From NCBI GenBank assembly GCA_039000515.1, contig JBCFYV010000012.1, positions 88,752,284 through 88,816,283 on the forward strand: a stretch of DNA of 64,000 bases, given 5' to 3'. How positions within the stretch are numbered: position 1 is the stretch's first letter; each line of letters starts with the position of its first letter. The position numbers were made by a program, and so were the translations under genes. This document shows positions 12,219 to 22,902 of the stretch, one piece after another. This DNA is from Timema cristinae. Its lineage: Eukaryota > Arthropoda > Insecta > Phasmatodea > Timematidae. The notes under the pieces were generated by a model that was not told where the DNA came from, ran no database searches, and was given only the letters and a program-made list of their open reading frames with translations.

Positions 12219-12390
12219 TACAGTAGCCCCATAGCTTCTTTGGTGCTGACTGACAGCTCACAGCTCACAGCTGATGGCTGTTTAAAGTTACCAGACCAAA
12301 TTATGTATCCCTACGCCGAACCATATGATCTACAAAAACATGTGTTTAGCAGCTGTCAGTCAGCACCAAAGAAGCCATGGGGCTACTGTA
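12219..12390. mobile_element. Palindromic MITE, copy 1 (Tc1/mariner/pogo-type TA ends)
   Basis: The element is 172 bp with terminal inverted repeats of 40 bp that differ at one base. They begin TACAGTAGCCCCATRGCTTC and include TGGTGCTGACTGACAGCT. Both ends carry TA, consistent with the TA target duplication of Tc1/mariner/pogo elements. No coding capacity is present. A longer relative lies at 32132-32363, with the same TIRs and the same centre (TATCCCTACGCCGAACCATA in one orientation). Confidence 0.85.
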
Positions 12391-12689
12391 TTTCTTAATA
12401 GTGTTGTTGCCAAAAACATTGTTGCATTTTCCTTTATTATGTCTCTTAATACTAAATTATTTACTATATTAAATTTAAAATATGTTTCATTTGATCCCAA
12501 ATAATTACTATGTTTCAATGATTGGTTAAATCAGATCTAGGATACATAATAAATTAAATTTAAACAAAAACAACAACAATATAACACTACTGGATTGAGA
12601 TTTTTAAAAATAGCCGGGCGTTTTTCAACCCTTTATAGAACGGACTTTCTCCCAAGCAGAGTTCACACACAGACCATACATAGTAAACG

Positions 12690-12775
12690 ACCGATTAGCT
12701 AACGGCGCGGCGGTGGCGTCGAGTTGTCATGGCAACAACCCTTGATGCATTCACAGCTTGGGCGGTGCGGCAGGA
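12690..12775. promoter_or_regulatory. CpG-rich patch with an RFX X-box-like palindrome
   Basis: GTTGTCATGGCAAC at 12723-12736 fits the RFX X-box consensus (GTTNCCATGGNAAC-like). It lies in a locally CpG-rich stretch with GGCGCGGCGG. RFX factors control ciliary genes in animals. No adjacent coding exon is recognisable, so this may be a chance match or an element inside a TE. Confidence 0.35.
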
Positions 12776-13015
12776 CATATTTAGACTAGGAAGTTTTTAG
12801 ATGATGGTTCTTTGTCCATGCCGCCCTTTTTTTTAATATCTTTGTCAACGCCGCTATGTAATTCTTGGGAAATTTTTTAGGTAATGGCTCTTTGTTAATG
12901 CTGCCCTCGGTAATTGGAGTTGTATGTGTGTGTGTGTATGTGTGGACAAAAGTCAGACCTCAAAACTCATTTGTAAGTGTATCTTTTCGGACGTTTATTA
13001 ATTTGATTGCATATA

Positions 13016-13044
13016 TTAGGTTAGGTTATGTTAGGTTAAGTTAG
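13016..13044. repeat. Degenerate TTAGG telomere-like tract
   Basis: The units read TTAGG, TTAGG, TTATG, TTAGG, TTAAG, TTAG. TTAGG is the ancestral arthropod telomere repeat. The tract is short and imperfect, so it is an interstitial remnant at most. Confidence 0.5.
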
Positions 13045-14139
13045 CAAATATTCAGGTACACCACTGCTCAAACCAGTATTAAATATAGACCCATCTAAAT
13101 ATTCAAAGTATTTTGACATAATAATGGGGTAATTAATTGTCTTTCTTTTCTCCTTTTTTAGATAGGATTAAAAAACACCGGTGTTGATACGGTGAAGGCT
13201 TTGGTAAATAACTTAAATGTGAGAGGTTGAATAAAGTAGCACTAAAATCTCCGTGCTTTGAGATGCAAAACTAATTTTTATTTAAAATCGTTGACTGCCT
13301 CATCTGCTTTAACCTGGAATAAGACATCTGTAGACTTTACATATATTAATGGGCCATCTTCTGATTTTGGAAACACACCAATCATTATATATCTAGCGTG
13401 TGAGCTGCGGCATAATCCATGTGTGTGCGAGTGTGTGTGCGTGTTTGGTTTAAGAATGTCTACTAATTTTATTTTATTTTATCTCTGTTTCCACTACTGA
13501 TCTAGAGATAGTTTGTTCAAGTTGATTAATGTTTTGATGGCTGGTTTTTTACGTGTGTATTTTATTGCAATATTTTATATATTTTATGTTCATGTGTATA
13601 TTTTCCTCTAATACTTACTTGTCTCCTGTGTTTTATTTAATGATAATAATTGATAAATGCAGTGTAATGTTAACTTAAGACATGGTTAAATGTAAGAGAA
13701 GGCTTATGCCTTAATTTCGCCATGCAAATAAAATAATAATAATAAAAATAATGGTGATGATGAAAATATTAATTAATTAGTCAACATTGATAACAATAGA
13801 CCGCTGCTGTGTGTCAAAAAGATTCCGTTGTTTTGAGTGCGTGCCGATGCTGTACCAGAGTCCTTCTTGCATTCAGACTAATAATATCCTGGACTAATGT
13901 TTTCCGCTTACACCGGTCGCCACACAGTCAGACAAGGAAGAGTGCGCGAGCACACAATATGTTACCGTAATTTTACTAGAAGGTGCGGTGCGCTTGTTGT
14001 CTAGCGCTGATGTAATTATTTTTCCTCGACAAAATGCGATAATTCTGTAACGAATTTTTTTAATTAATCTATGTTTTATTATGATATGAAAAAATTTGTA
14101 TGAATTTCCAAATATGTTTTGTTTATTCTTTTGCTTTAT

Positions 14140-14191
14140 TTTTGCGGGGCAGGTGGGGGGTTAAGCCTTCCCTCATGAGCCGCCAATGGTT
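14140..14191. mobile_element. Possible hAT terminal fragment
   Basis: The stretch ends CCTCATGAGCCGCCAATGG, whose reverse complement begins CCATTGGCGGCTCATG. This resembles the CAGTGGCGG-type ends of insect hAT elements. No partner end was identified. Confidence 0.25.
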
Positions 14192-14776
14192 ACAATGTAT
14201 TAATTACTTTACCTTAATAATAAGAAATGAAACGCACAAAACAGAAAGGTTGTCCCTTTATAAATCGTGAACCGTCTATTTCAAATCATTGGATCACTAT
14301 TTAGTTATTATAACATATTATCATTTAACACTTGTTAAAAAAATATTTTTTTAACTTGGGACCTGAATCCAAGCATGCACCAAGTTTCACTTATACTGCG
14401 GCTGATCTCGTTCAGTTTGGTTTCTTTATTCAATATTAAGGTGCGGTCGCATAGCTACTAATACACAGTAAAAATGACTGATTTGCGACCGAAATTCTAG
14501 ATGAACCAATAATAATATATTTTTTATTTTTTTATTATGACTGAACACTTTTTTAAATTAATATTGAATTATATAATGATTTTTTCTTTGTGTGTGTTTT
14601 TAAAATTAACTCAAAAAACTCATTTTTGAAAATGGTTGGATTTAAAAAAAAAACAATTTTTTTCAATGGGAATTTTTAACATGCAATTTATGAAAATAAG
14701 GATTATATCCGCAAATGACTTACAAACTAGCTTTTAGCTATAACATTCATAACAGTTTACTAAAGTTAAACTAACT

Positions 14777-14853
14777 ACTCTACCTGGTATCGAAACCGGG
14801 ATCCTTAGCATAGTAAGCACAAGTGCTATCGACATAGCTAGAGTGTCGGTTAA
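14777..14853 (-). repeat. tRNA-like SINE head or tRNA pseudogene
   Basis: On the minus strand, an A-box-like TAGCTATGTCGATAGC is followed by a B-box-like CGGTTTCGATACC at a tRNA-like distance. No intact cloverleaf with CCA-end pairing was evident, and no other copies are visible. Confidence 0.4.
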
Positions 14854-16539
14854 AATATAAAGAGAAATGTATTACGTTAAATATGATAAACCACTTTAAA
14901 TAAATGTTAAAAAAGAATATAACGATAAAAGCATAGCTGTGGTAAAATAATATTCAATACCAAAACTGGATTAGATTAGGGTTTCCTAGGTTGACGCATC
15001 TTATGATGACTCTCGACACACAAATTATTAACTTATTTACATTTATTTTCTATTGAAGATTGAATATTTTTCTAAAAAACAATTAATTTTATGCTTCTAT
15101 AGTAATTCACTCTTGGGGGGTCAGCGTAGCCTTTCAAATTGTTCGGAAACTATATGCTATCCGTCCAGTAGACCAGGGTTGGACTGGGCCTTCCAAAAGG
15201 GCGTGAAACTTGTATTTTTAGATGACGTCAAATATTTTGAAGAGCCTATTTTTTTTTACCTATTTACTGTAAAATAACCATACGAGTGCTGGTAGAATTA
15301 AATAATATGCATTGATAATAAAAGTATTGGTAGTTCCAGCAAGGACTTTCAATTCCCCCCACGTGTGTCTCAAAGCATTGCTTAATATTGTGAATTGCAT
15401 AGGTTATGTTCAATAAATATAGTATAAATTCATGGACTAGGTGAATTTTATTTCACAAAAGTGAAAAAACATCAAGCATTTAAGGAACAAATTTGCTATA
15501 TCCTTGGACTATTTGGATACAGCCTGTCTCAACAACATCCGTCCTGAGCAAACTGGGTTCGTCTTGGAAAAAAGGAATGTAGGCATCACACGCCCAATTA
15601 CCTCAACTAAACCTGATTTGTATCAGCGCTGATTACAAGTCCCTTCAAAGCAACACATTACAAAATAAATTTTCATTTTCACGCCAAGGCCAAGCTTTTA
15701 AATTTTTTTTTTAAATTATTAAATGGATTCAACTTTACATATTCAAATACTGAGATCGTAACACAACTCCCTGGAATAAGTTTTGATCACAACGGTCTCT
15801 CTCACCCTTTTCCATTTCTAATTTCTCTAATTAACTTAGAGTGACCAGTAATATTAAATGGACACTACACGTATTATTATGTTATGAATGGGATCTATCT
15901 AGCCTTTTTTCATTAATATAATTATTATTGTTATCATCTTCACATCACCCAACGAAAATACTGTTACTTGTCGAATGGACAAATGTATAGTAGTCAAAAG
16001 TTTAGAAAAAAAGATGATTTTTGTAAAGTTGATATGGAATCAAAATTAACTAGATTTCATTAAAATTGCATATTCCCAGAGCCAAAAGATCCTAAGCACA
16101 CTAGAGCAATGAAAATAAGAAATCCAGAATATATATTTTTAATGCACAAAAGACTAAAACAAAGTAGCCAAAGATTTTGGAAACAAAGTAATTATATAGA
16201 TTATTATTCTTTATTTTAGAAACTGTCGCTAAAATACCATTATTGATTAAAAATGTATTATGTGTAATATATTGAAAAAAATTTGTTTGATTGTAATGAC
16301 TACCAGATATTTTTATGTATTGTGCAGTTCGTGCAGTAAAAGTCACAACTCCTAATTGTTCATAGTAGAAGTTGGCTGTTTTATCCATGTTCATCAGCTT
16401 GTTAGAACTAATTGCAGAGTCAACGGCACATCAAACAAGAGATAGTAAGTTCTGACTCGATGTGGGACTTTCACAAATAGGTCTATTTTTTGTCACAGAA
16501 ATTAATCTAATCATTTGGAAGGACTGGACTCTTAATGTA
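14854..16539. other. No recognised gene
   Basis: AT-rich sequence with short ORFs that match no family I know. A stretch near 15174-15200 (CAGGGTTGGACTGGGCC) resembles a hAT-like terminus but has no partner. The 16101-16400 part may be the far 3' end of the minus-strand hAT remnant that starts near 17215. Confidence 0.35.
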
Positions 16540-17215
16540 TTCCACAACACGATGTAGTCCACGAGCCAAACTTGTAAGATGGATAATATCAGGATATAAC
16601 AACTTCAAAGCACTTGCGATTTTAATTATATAACACCAGGGCCTTCTCTACTTTCAATTCATCATTCACGAATATTACAACATGATACGTATGTTCCAGC
16701 ACTTCTCAGTAAATAAAATATGGTTTGGAAATATCCTTAGGATCTATCTTACCTACCACAAGGTTCACAACAAAATTATCCTAAACAACCGTGATTTCAT
16801 CCGCAGTGACCCATATGAAGGCATCTCCCATGTAGTTTATTATCCTTTCCATTGTTTCTTCATAATATATATGCAGATAATTCTTTCTGAGTATTGATTG
16901 ATCAGGAATGTATAATTTTCATTAGTGTCACAAGAAGGATGCAAATTTAAGCCCTTGGAATATAAAAAACATGGGATGTTCGCAGTGATCGTTGCACTAC
17001 ACAAGTCCTTAAAGAATTAGTTTCTTTAACTGGAAGGAAGCCACCTGCATCTTTGTTTAAAAAAAATTTAAAAAATTCGTAGGAAGTGTGCGCCGCACAT
17101 GCTGCTCCAATTGTGATTTTAATGGAACGTCCCATATTTTTGTTGCAAGTTTGACACATTACAACTTTACCGTCGGTTGTGAAGGAGTCGTTGATCCCAG
17201 CGCATTATTTTAATT
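16540..17215 (-). pseudogene. hAT-type transposase remnant (BED-like N-terminus)
   Basis: On the minus strand, frame pieces give a Cys-containing N-terminal segment (MCQTCNKNMGRSIK, then SQLEQHVRRTLP in another frame) resembling a BED-type finger. Further down come IPDQSILRKNYL, YYEETMERI, GDAFIWVTADEIT and NFVVNLVVGKIDPKDISKPY. Then, in another frame, YPDIIHLTSLARGLHRVVEY. This order matches arthropod hAT-like proteins with a DETTD motif and an H-x-x-x-LA-G-LHR block. At least three frame changes and several stops show it is dead. It lies just outside the left border of the DUF7869-type element and is not obviously part of it. Confidence 0.6.
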
Positions 17216-18103
17216 TTCTATTCAGCAAGACTCACCTGGTGTCATAGTGAACAAAATAAAATATCTTATGGTAGCTTATTGTTAGACTTTCACTTTCAAC
17301 CGCTCATGTGAAACTAAAATCACTTGGAGATATTACAAGATAAGAATGTAAGTCGTTGGACTAATGTGTTGGAAGGGAGGGAGGCTCCAGACCAAAATTA
17401 CTTGACTGTTTGCTAAATTCTTTTAAAAATGCATCAAAAGGTTCATTGTGAGGAGAGAAGGCCTGTACTTGGTGGAAAAACACTTGACTACCCGAGTTGG
17501 ATTTTACCCTTTTCAATAGTTAATTGAAAAATTCCTTTAAGCTGATTTATGCATGCCAAGCCAAACCAAATCAAACAATGTTTAAAAACTCAACAAATTT
17601 GCAATAATTATTACTAAAAATATATTAAATAATCACAAAGTAGGTAGCTTTATGTAAAATCACTTGAAATATATAAACATATCAAAATATGTAAAAATAT
17701 ATAAAATGAAAATCAAATAATATTTTATTTTCATTTTATATATTATACTAACCTTAATATCTTGGACTTGCTGGAAAACTCACTGTCATTATTTTTTCAT
17801 GTTTTTAGATTTTTATACCATTATAAAAGTAAATAATTTCTCTTCATTTTGGAACAACTCACTAAGTCATTTGTTGTCATTTGAACCAACAATGAAATAA
17901 TCTGTTATCTCACCAAGTCAACAGAAACATTTTATTGTTAAGAAAATCTCACTAAGTCATGTCAACTGAATTAATGAATTTTCCTTAGCATTGTTTTGGT
18001 CAATAATTTAAAATATGATACAAAATCTTACTAACTCCCACAGTTGGTTAGTTAAATCTATCCTGTAAACACTTGCTCATTCAACATTATCAATGACAAC
18101 AAT

Positions 18104-19450
18104 CAGTGGCGTAGCTAGGTCTGAAGCGCCCTGGAGTGGTTTAACTTGGGCGCCCCCCCCCCCCTCCCCCATTGTTTCCATCCAAAAATTAACTGAACCA
18201 TAACACCATATAAATTTAAGTAAACCTAACAAATTAAACTGGCTTTAAAAGTAGCCTATGTTGGTGGTTTCATATTATTCTTGTTCCATAAAGAAAAGAA
18301 ATTAAAAAATTATTTTCTTTTTGTGCATGGATTTACATTTACTGAAATGTATGTTATATTGAAATGCAAATCTGCTTAGTTTTTTACTTTTACACAATAT
18401 AACAACTAAAGTTTTGGAGTTTGGAACTAATAAAACAGAGTATTTTAATATAGATAACATTTGTCATTTATTGTTGATCACATAGAAAAAAATAATAACT
18501 AAACTAATGTAACACTTATTCACAAACGACATAGTATTTTTAAAGAAAAGTTTATCATTTACGTTTTTTGGTCCTTACTTTTTTGCCAATAGGACATGAA
18601 TTTGGGAACTACATCACAAATTAAAAGTGAAATTGATTAACAAATGGGTTACCAACACAAAAGCCTTCTAAAAAATAAAATTAAAATTTTGAAGAGACAA
18701 AATTTTGTAGTGAAAATCATCACAAATTGTTGGAGGAACTCAAAATTGCATATTAAATTTTCTTTCGTGATTTGGCACTTGCAAATTGTGAGATGGTGTC
18801 TTCTAAGTCTATATTTCTTGCTCTGGCTCGCTCGATATCATTGCTAGAGAGCTCAGACGCTCCTGCGACATGGTGCTACGAAGATAGCTTTTGATAATTT
18901 TCAGTTTTGGAAAGAATCTCTCAGCACTTGCGGATGTAATGGGCATTGTCAAAAAGATGAGGCACGCACTCACAACATCCGGGAAACTGGCTCCAACTTG
19001 AGCACGCACGATCACAGTATCGGCAAGGTCTCTAATACTAAGTTTTTCAATGTGGCTTGAAAAACAAGTTTTAAGTCTTACAAGCTGTTGGCCTAAGTTA
19101 GGAGAGATGTCATCTGGGTATTTAAGTACTAGAGGCTTGCACGAGTCTAGAATTTCTTGGTCACCTGAGTCAGTTAAAAAATAAGTTTCAAACATTTGAA
19201 ACACGCACAAATCTCAGTTATTGACCATTGAACCATGTTATGTTTTCTGTTAAGAGACCTTTCTTCACCACCTTCTTCCTTGTTACACCCTACCATAACT
19301 GACGAGTGTTTTTACTAAAATAAATTTTTCATAGACTTGAGCTTAGCCTGAAAATATACATTTTCCAGTTCATTCCGCCCCCCTTTACCCGTCTGAGCCA
19401 TGCCGCCCTAGAGCGACTGGAGCAGTCGCTCCTCTGTAGCTACGCCACTG
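18104..19450 (-). mobile_element. hAT transposon, 1347 bp, perfect 8-bp TSD, internally deleted
   Basis: The termini are CAGTGGCGTAGCTA at 18104 and TAGCTACGCCACTG ending at 19450. ACAACAAT flanks both sides (18096-18103 and 19451-19458), the exact 8-bp duplication hAT elements make. A C-run lies near 18153-18176. Only the C-terminal part of the transposase is present, on the minus strand, so this is a deletion derivative that would need a helper transposase. Confidence 0.92.
18809..19210 (-). pseudogene. hAT transposase C-terminal (dimerisation) domain
   Basis: The 133-codon open frame includes FLTMPITSASAERFFPKLK, followed by IIKSYLRSTMSQERLSSLA. This is the hallmark hAT C-terminal dimerisation motif. 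A full transposase is normally about 600 residues, so the N-terminal BED finger and the RNase-H-like catalytic core are missing. The ATG at 19208-19210 is simply the first in the frame and not a credible native start. It lies wholly inside the 18104-19450 element. Confidence 0.85.
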
Positions 19451-19515
19451 ACAACAATAGTTAGGAAATAATATTTTCTTACTTCTTAGGCTATTTTGTT
19501 TGTTTTATTTCTCAC

Positions 19516-20558
19516 GTGTATAATTTAACAATCTATGAATCGGCTTCCCCTAGTAATGCATACTGTTATGCATGGACAGACCTAGACGGAAAAAGAGGAA
19601 GCTCAGAAATAGGTTCATGCTTGCTACAGTGGATAAATCAACTTCCCTCTAATGTGAAAGCATTATCACTGTTCTCTGATACATGTGGGGATCAAAATAG
19701 CAACAAATTTTTATATATGTATTTGTGTGTGCCTTTATGCTATATATTGTACAGAACACACATATAGACATAGTTGAGCATAAATTTATGGGGCGTTGCC
19801 ACTCATATGGAGGTGGTCAGGTTGACTCAGTTCATAGTGCAACAGAGAACGCCAAAAAGTATGTTCCAGTATATTCACCTCTTGGTTGTCTGACAGTTTT
19901 TAGAACAGCGAGATCAATGAGAAACGGAAACAAAAAGATTGGACCTTATCAAGTCAAGGAATTGAAATTCACCGATCATTTTGATCTAAAGAACCTGGCA
20001 TCAAAGAATGTTAGGATTACTACTGTTGATAGTGCTGGTATTGTCTGTTCACGGTAGGAATTGACTTCTGAAAGGCCTTTTTCCCTACCATAAATCTATT
20101 ATATAGTAGGATATTGGTAGGAAAAAAGACCTTTCAGAGAGTAATTCCTACCCTGAATGGACTTTAATAAAGTTTGTTGGTTAAAGATAAAAGGCTTTCG
20201 TTTCTCAAAAGACTGCACAAATTTAATAAAATACAGGTATGATTACTTTGGACAATATCAGTAAATTGATGTAGGGAAATGTGGAAGAAATCAACTAGAT
20301 ACTGAATCCACTGTGCAAAATCTTTATAAAAACAACTTCATACAAGCAAGGAGAAGAAACATGACTTATTCTCTGTGCCGAAAGAAAGTTATTCCACAAA
20401 TATACCAAGCTTGGTATAGTTCCAACCCAGGTTGCAAAATGAATGAGAGGGTCTCAGAACCAGGGATTCTAGATTCTGAAAATGAAGATGCTTGGATAAG
20501 TTTAGCCTTTAAACAGGAACTTTGTAACCTCACTCTTGTTTATGGGTTTTCAATGTAA
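19516..20558 (+). pseudogene. DUF7869-like protein, C-terminal remnant
   Basis: The first open piece reads NLTIYES, then AYCYAWTDLDGKRGSSEIGS and LSLFSDTCGDQNSNKFLY. A frame change near 19740-19770 leads to DIVEHKFMG, DSVHSATENAKK and PLGCLTVFRTAR. A later piece (about 20313-20400) gives LCRKKVIPQIYQAWY. This order matches what I remember of insect proteins annotated with DUF7869: YxWDE-like, RGSNEIxSCLL, SDxCGGQN, HKFLxxGH, LCxxxVIPxxY. The D/D/H spacing suggests an RNase-H-like fold, but that is inference. The N-terminal half is absent. A hairpin repeat (20053-20152) begins exactly at the stop of the second piece. Confidence 0.6.
20053..20152. repeat. Hairpin-forming inverted repeat, 38-bp arms
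   Basis: The arms 20053-20090 and 20115-20152 are inverted copies matching at about 32 of 38 positions, with a 24-base loop. The outer ends are GGTAGGAATT and AATTCCTACC. It could be a tiny foldback MITE inserted into the DUF7869-like frame or, less likely, a hairpin RNA gene. Confidence 0.8.
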
Positions 20559-21325
20559 TTTTTTAAACTATTCAAGATTTAATTGTAAGTCAAATTAATT
20601 TTCTTTCCTATTTTGACATTTAAAATAGTAGGCATTATTTCATGTATCATGACAGTGTTTTTAAAGTGATTAATTAATAGTATTATTTTCTAATTGAATG
20701 ACTGTCAAAATGCCTTTTTATTTTTGAAATTCAACAAACAGATTTTATGTAATAAACACGAGAAAAAGTGTGTTCCTTTTGTTGTACTTCAATTTTAATG
20801 CCATTTATTTTACATTTGAATAAGTAAACATTAAAATGTATTTTTAAGTGGATATAATTTGTTCAAATCGGTAATAAATCTTGAGATAAGATTCAAGACC
20901 TTTAAAAACAAATGTATTTGAATGATTATTAAAATAAATAGTTCACCAATAGTTATCATGATTCTAAAATAATGACTGTCACTCAATCAACCTTCTATAA
21001 CACACATTTTTAATCAGGAAAACTCACTTAAGTCATAATTAGATCACTAAGTCAACCTTCAATAATATATTTTCCTTATCAATGAAAACTCAAGTCAAGT
21101 GAAAGTAATTAATTAATTAATTAAATTTAATCAACGCGATAGATTATGAAAAAAATTGTTGACACTTAATGTTTTAAAGTATGTTCCTAATATTATGAAA
21201 ACAAAATGTTTAAGTTGGATTTATGATTTTCGAAAAAAAGAGTAAAAGCATAAACTAAAAATTGCATTTCTCACAAACTAAGAATTTTGACTTAAAGAGT
21301 TTCTCCAGCAAGCCCACGATATGGT

Positions 21326-21945
21326 GATTCGTTGAGATTTCTATTTTTTGAACATATAAATGGCGAAGAATAGAATATTTATTTACATAGAAATCCCAGT
21401 TCTAGCAATGACTTCCAGAATTTTGCAGCTCTACACTTTTCCTACAGTAAAACTATTAAAAATTTATTTTATTGTAATTGCTACTAGATATTTCTATATA
21501 ATTGTGATATGTTCCTGTGATCTAGTACGATAAGAAACAAGCGCGTTATTCATCTGTAACTAGAGCGTGCCTCTCCAAAATGTGTTCAACAGTAACGCTT
21601 TCTAATAAAAGCTATGATAAAATTAGTATTTTTACACAATGGAGGAAGACTTAACCCAAGTCCAAACCTACAATAAAAACTTTTTAATCAATCCAAGAAG
21701 TGTATAATGTAAAAAAAATTCTCCATTGGTTCCATTGGTACTTCAGAGGATGGAGGGCAGCTACCCTCTAAAAAATCTCTTTCCAACCAAATACCCTCCC
21801 ACATTAAAAAATTAAAAAATAACCTACGTGCTTGGCTCACACCGTTTTGAGAATAGCTTCTGAATATACCATGTACTTTTCTCAAATGATGAATATATGA
21901 ATCGAGGCTATACTTTTATTTTTACGCATTTATCTAAACTCTAGA
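21326..21945. other. No recognised feature
   Basis: No coding family, repeat or RNA gene was recognised. The short minus-strand ORF at 21688-21885 resembles nothing known to me. Confidence 0.4.
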
Positions 21946-22378
21946 GTCGTTGGTTCCCGAACTTGTTGAATGGCGTACCACCCAAACAATTTCCTTATTT
22001 TGTAGTGCCACCAAGATCGTGCTGAATATTTAATATTTAGGTACATTTTAATGGCGCCCAAGAATATAATGACACAACACTATTTTTAATTAAAAGTTTG
22101 TATTTATCATTATTTAACATTTCTACTCAATCAATACGGATAATAGAGCACAGGTATCAAAGAAAAAAATATATATATATATATACATATTTTTTAAACT
22201 TATATTTACCCCTCCAACGACTGTTTTAATCTCTTTTGCTTTTGGTTTGACTCGGTCGTAATATATTTATGGTATTTGACGAGACATATTTTTACAACTC
22301 GAATTTGCTTGTTTTGTTTGGCTTATCATGGCGTACTAGCTGGAATAAGTCTACGTACCATGGTTTGGGAACCGCTTC
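21946..22378. mobile_element. hAT-like non-autonomous element
   Basis: The left end reads TCGTTGGTTCCCGAAC and the right end, reverse-complemented, reads AAGCGGTTCCCAAACC, resembling the GGTTCCCAAAC-type hAT terminus. CTCTAGAG on the left and CTCTAAAT on the right are a possible decayed 8-bp duplication (6 of 8). Phrases near both ends (GGCGTACCACC; GGCGTACTAGC) are also related. No coding capacity is present. Confidence 0.55.
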
Positions 22379-22671
22379 TCTAAATAATTTAGCGCGTCCT
22401 CTTACTAAGCTACTTGTTTAATTCTCGGTGGGGACTAATATTTATAATATTTTGATTAATTTACAGCCTCTAGGTAGAACGTGCATGAATAACTTTCCAA
22501 TCAATTTAAAAAATCTAAAGAATCATTATATTATATAACTAGTCACATTTTTTAAAACAACAAATCAATAATCAATAGCCATAAAATAATTATGTTTTCA
22601 TTAAACGCAGATTTAAAACGGTTTCAACTTACTGGAAAAAATAAAGCAGTTTTCTAAGTAGTGTATATACA
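22379..22671. other. No recognised feature
   Basis: AT-rich sequence with no coding or repeat signal seen. Confidence 0.4.
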
Positions 22672-22902
22672 AACTAGCAATGCCACACGGCGTTGCCCGT
22701 GATTCTTCAAAAATTTGTTAAAAAATAGGCTAAGAAGCTAATTATAAAATTAAAAATCCAGCTTCGGGGTGCATTCGGACCCCCTTCCGTCCACCTCTGT
22801 AATAATTTCAGATCTCTGCGTGCCTAGATTTGGCTGGGTATCGCACACAAATAAACAAACACACACAGGCAAACAATTCCTTTTATTATTATATATAGGA
22901 AC
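22672..22902 (+). repeat. TE-like fragment with CTAGCAATGCCACACGGCGT start
   Basis: It has a GC-richer start (CTAGCAATGCCACACGGCGT, then TGCCCGTG), a middle with CCGTCCACCTCTGTAATAAT, and an end in TTTTATTATTATATATAGGA. This pattern is common to the short 3' ends of some insect RTE-type LINEs. I could not define a partner copy here, so the class is uncertain. Confidence 0.35.

Larger units (their letters stand above)
12391..14139. other. Non-coding stretch with a CpG-rich patch and microsatellites
   Basis: No protein-coding signature was recognised. It holds the X-box patch at 12690-12775, a degenerate TTAGG tract at 13016-13044, a TG-rich run near 12928-12945, and a GC-richer stretch at about 13800-14010 of unknown nature. 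Confidence 0.4.
17753..21325 (+). mobile_element. Candidate DNA transposon carrying a DUF7869-like ORF
   Basis: The left end reads ATATCTTGGACTTGCTGGA followed by AAACTCACTGTCA (17758-17788). The right end, reverse-complemented, reads ATATCGTGGGCTTGCTGGA followed by GAAACTCTTTAAGTCA (21288-21322). I interpret these as imperfect inverted termini. Inside each end, a motif close to ACTCACTAAGTCA recurs: near 17858, 17908 and 17947 on the left, and near 21021, 21043 and 21087 on the right. A DUF7869-like coding remnant lies between (19516-20558), and a hAT element (18104-19450) is nested on the left. Exact borders and TSD are unresolved. A perfect 17-bp inverted repeat (17696-17712 with 17728-17744) sits just outside the left end. 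Confidence 0.5.

Noticed and set aside
14777..14853. A functional tRNA gene.
   Set aside because: A- and B-box-like phrases exist on the minus strand, but I could not fold a proper acceptor stem. A SINE head or pseudogene is likelier.
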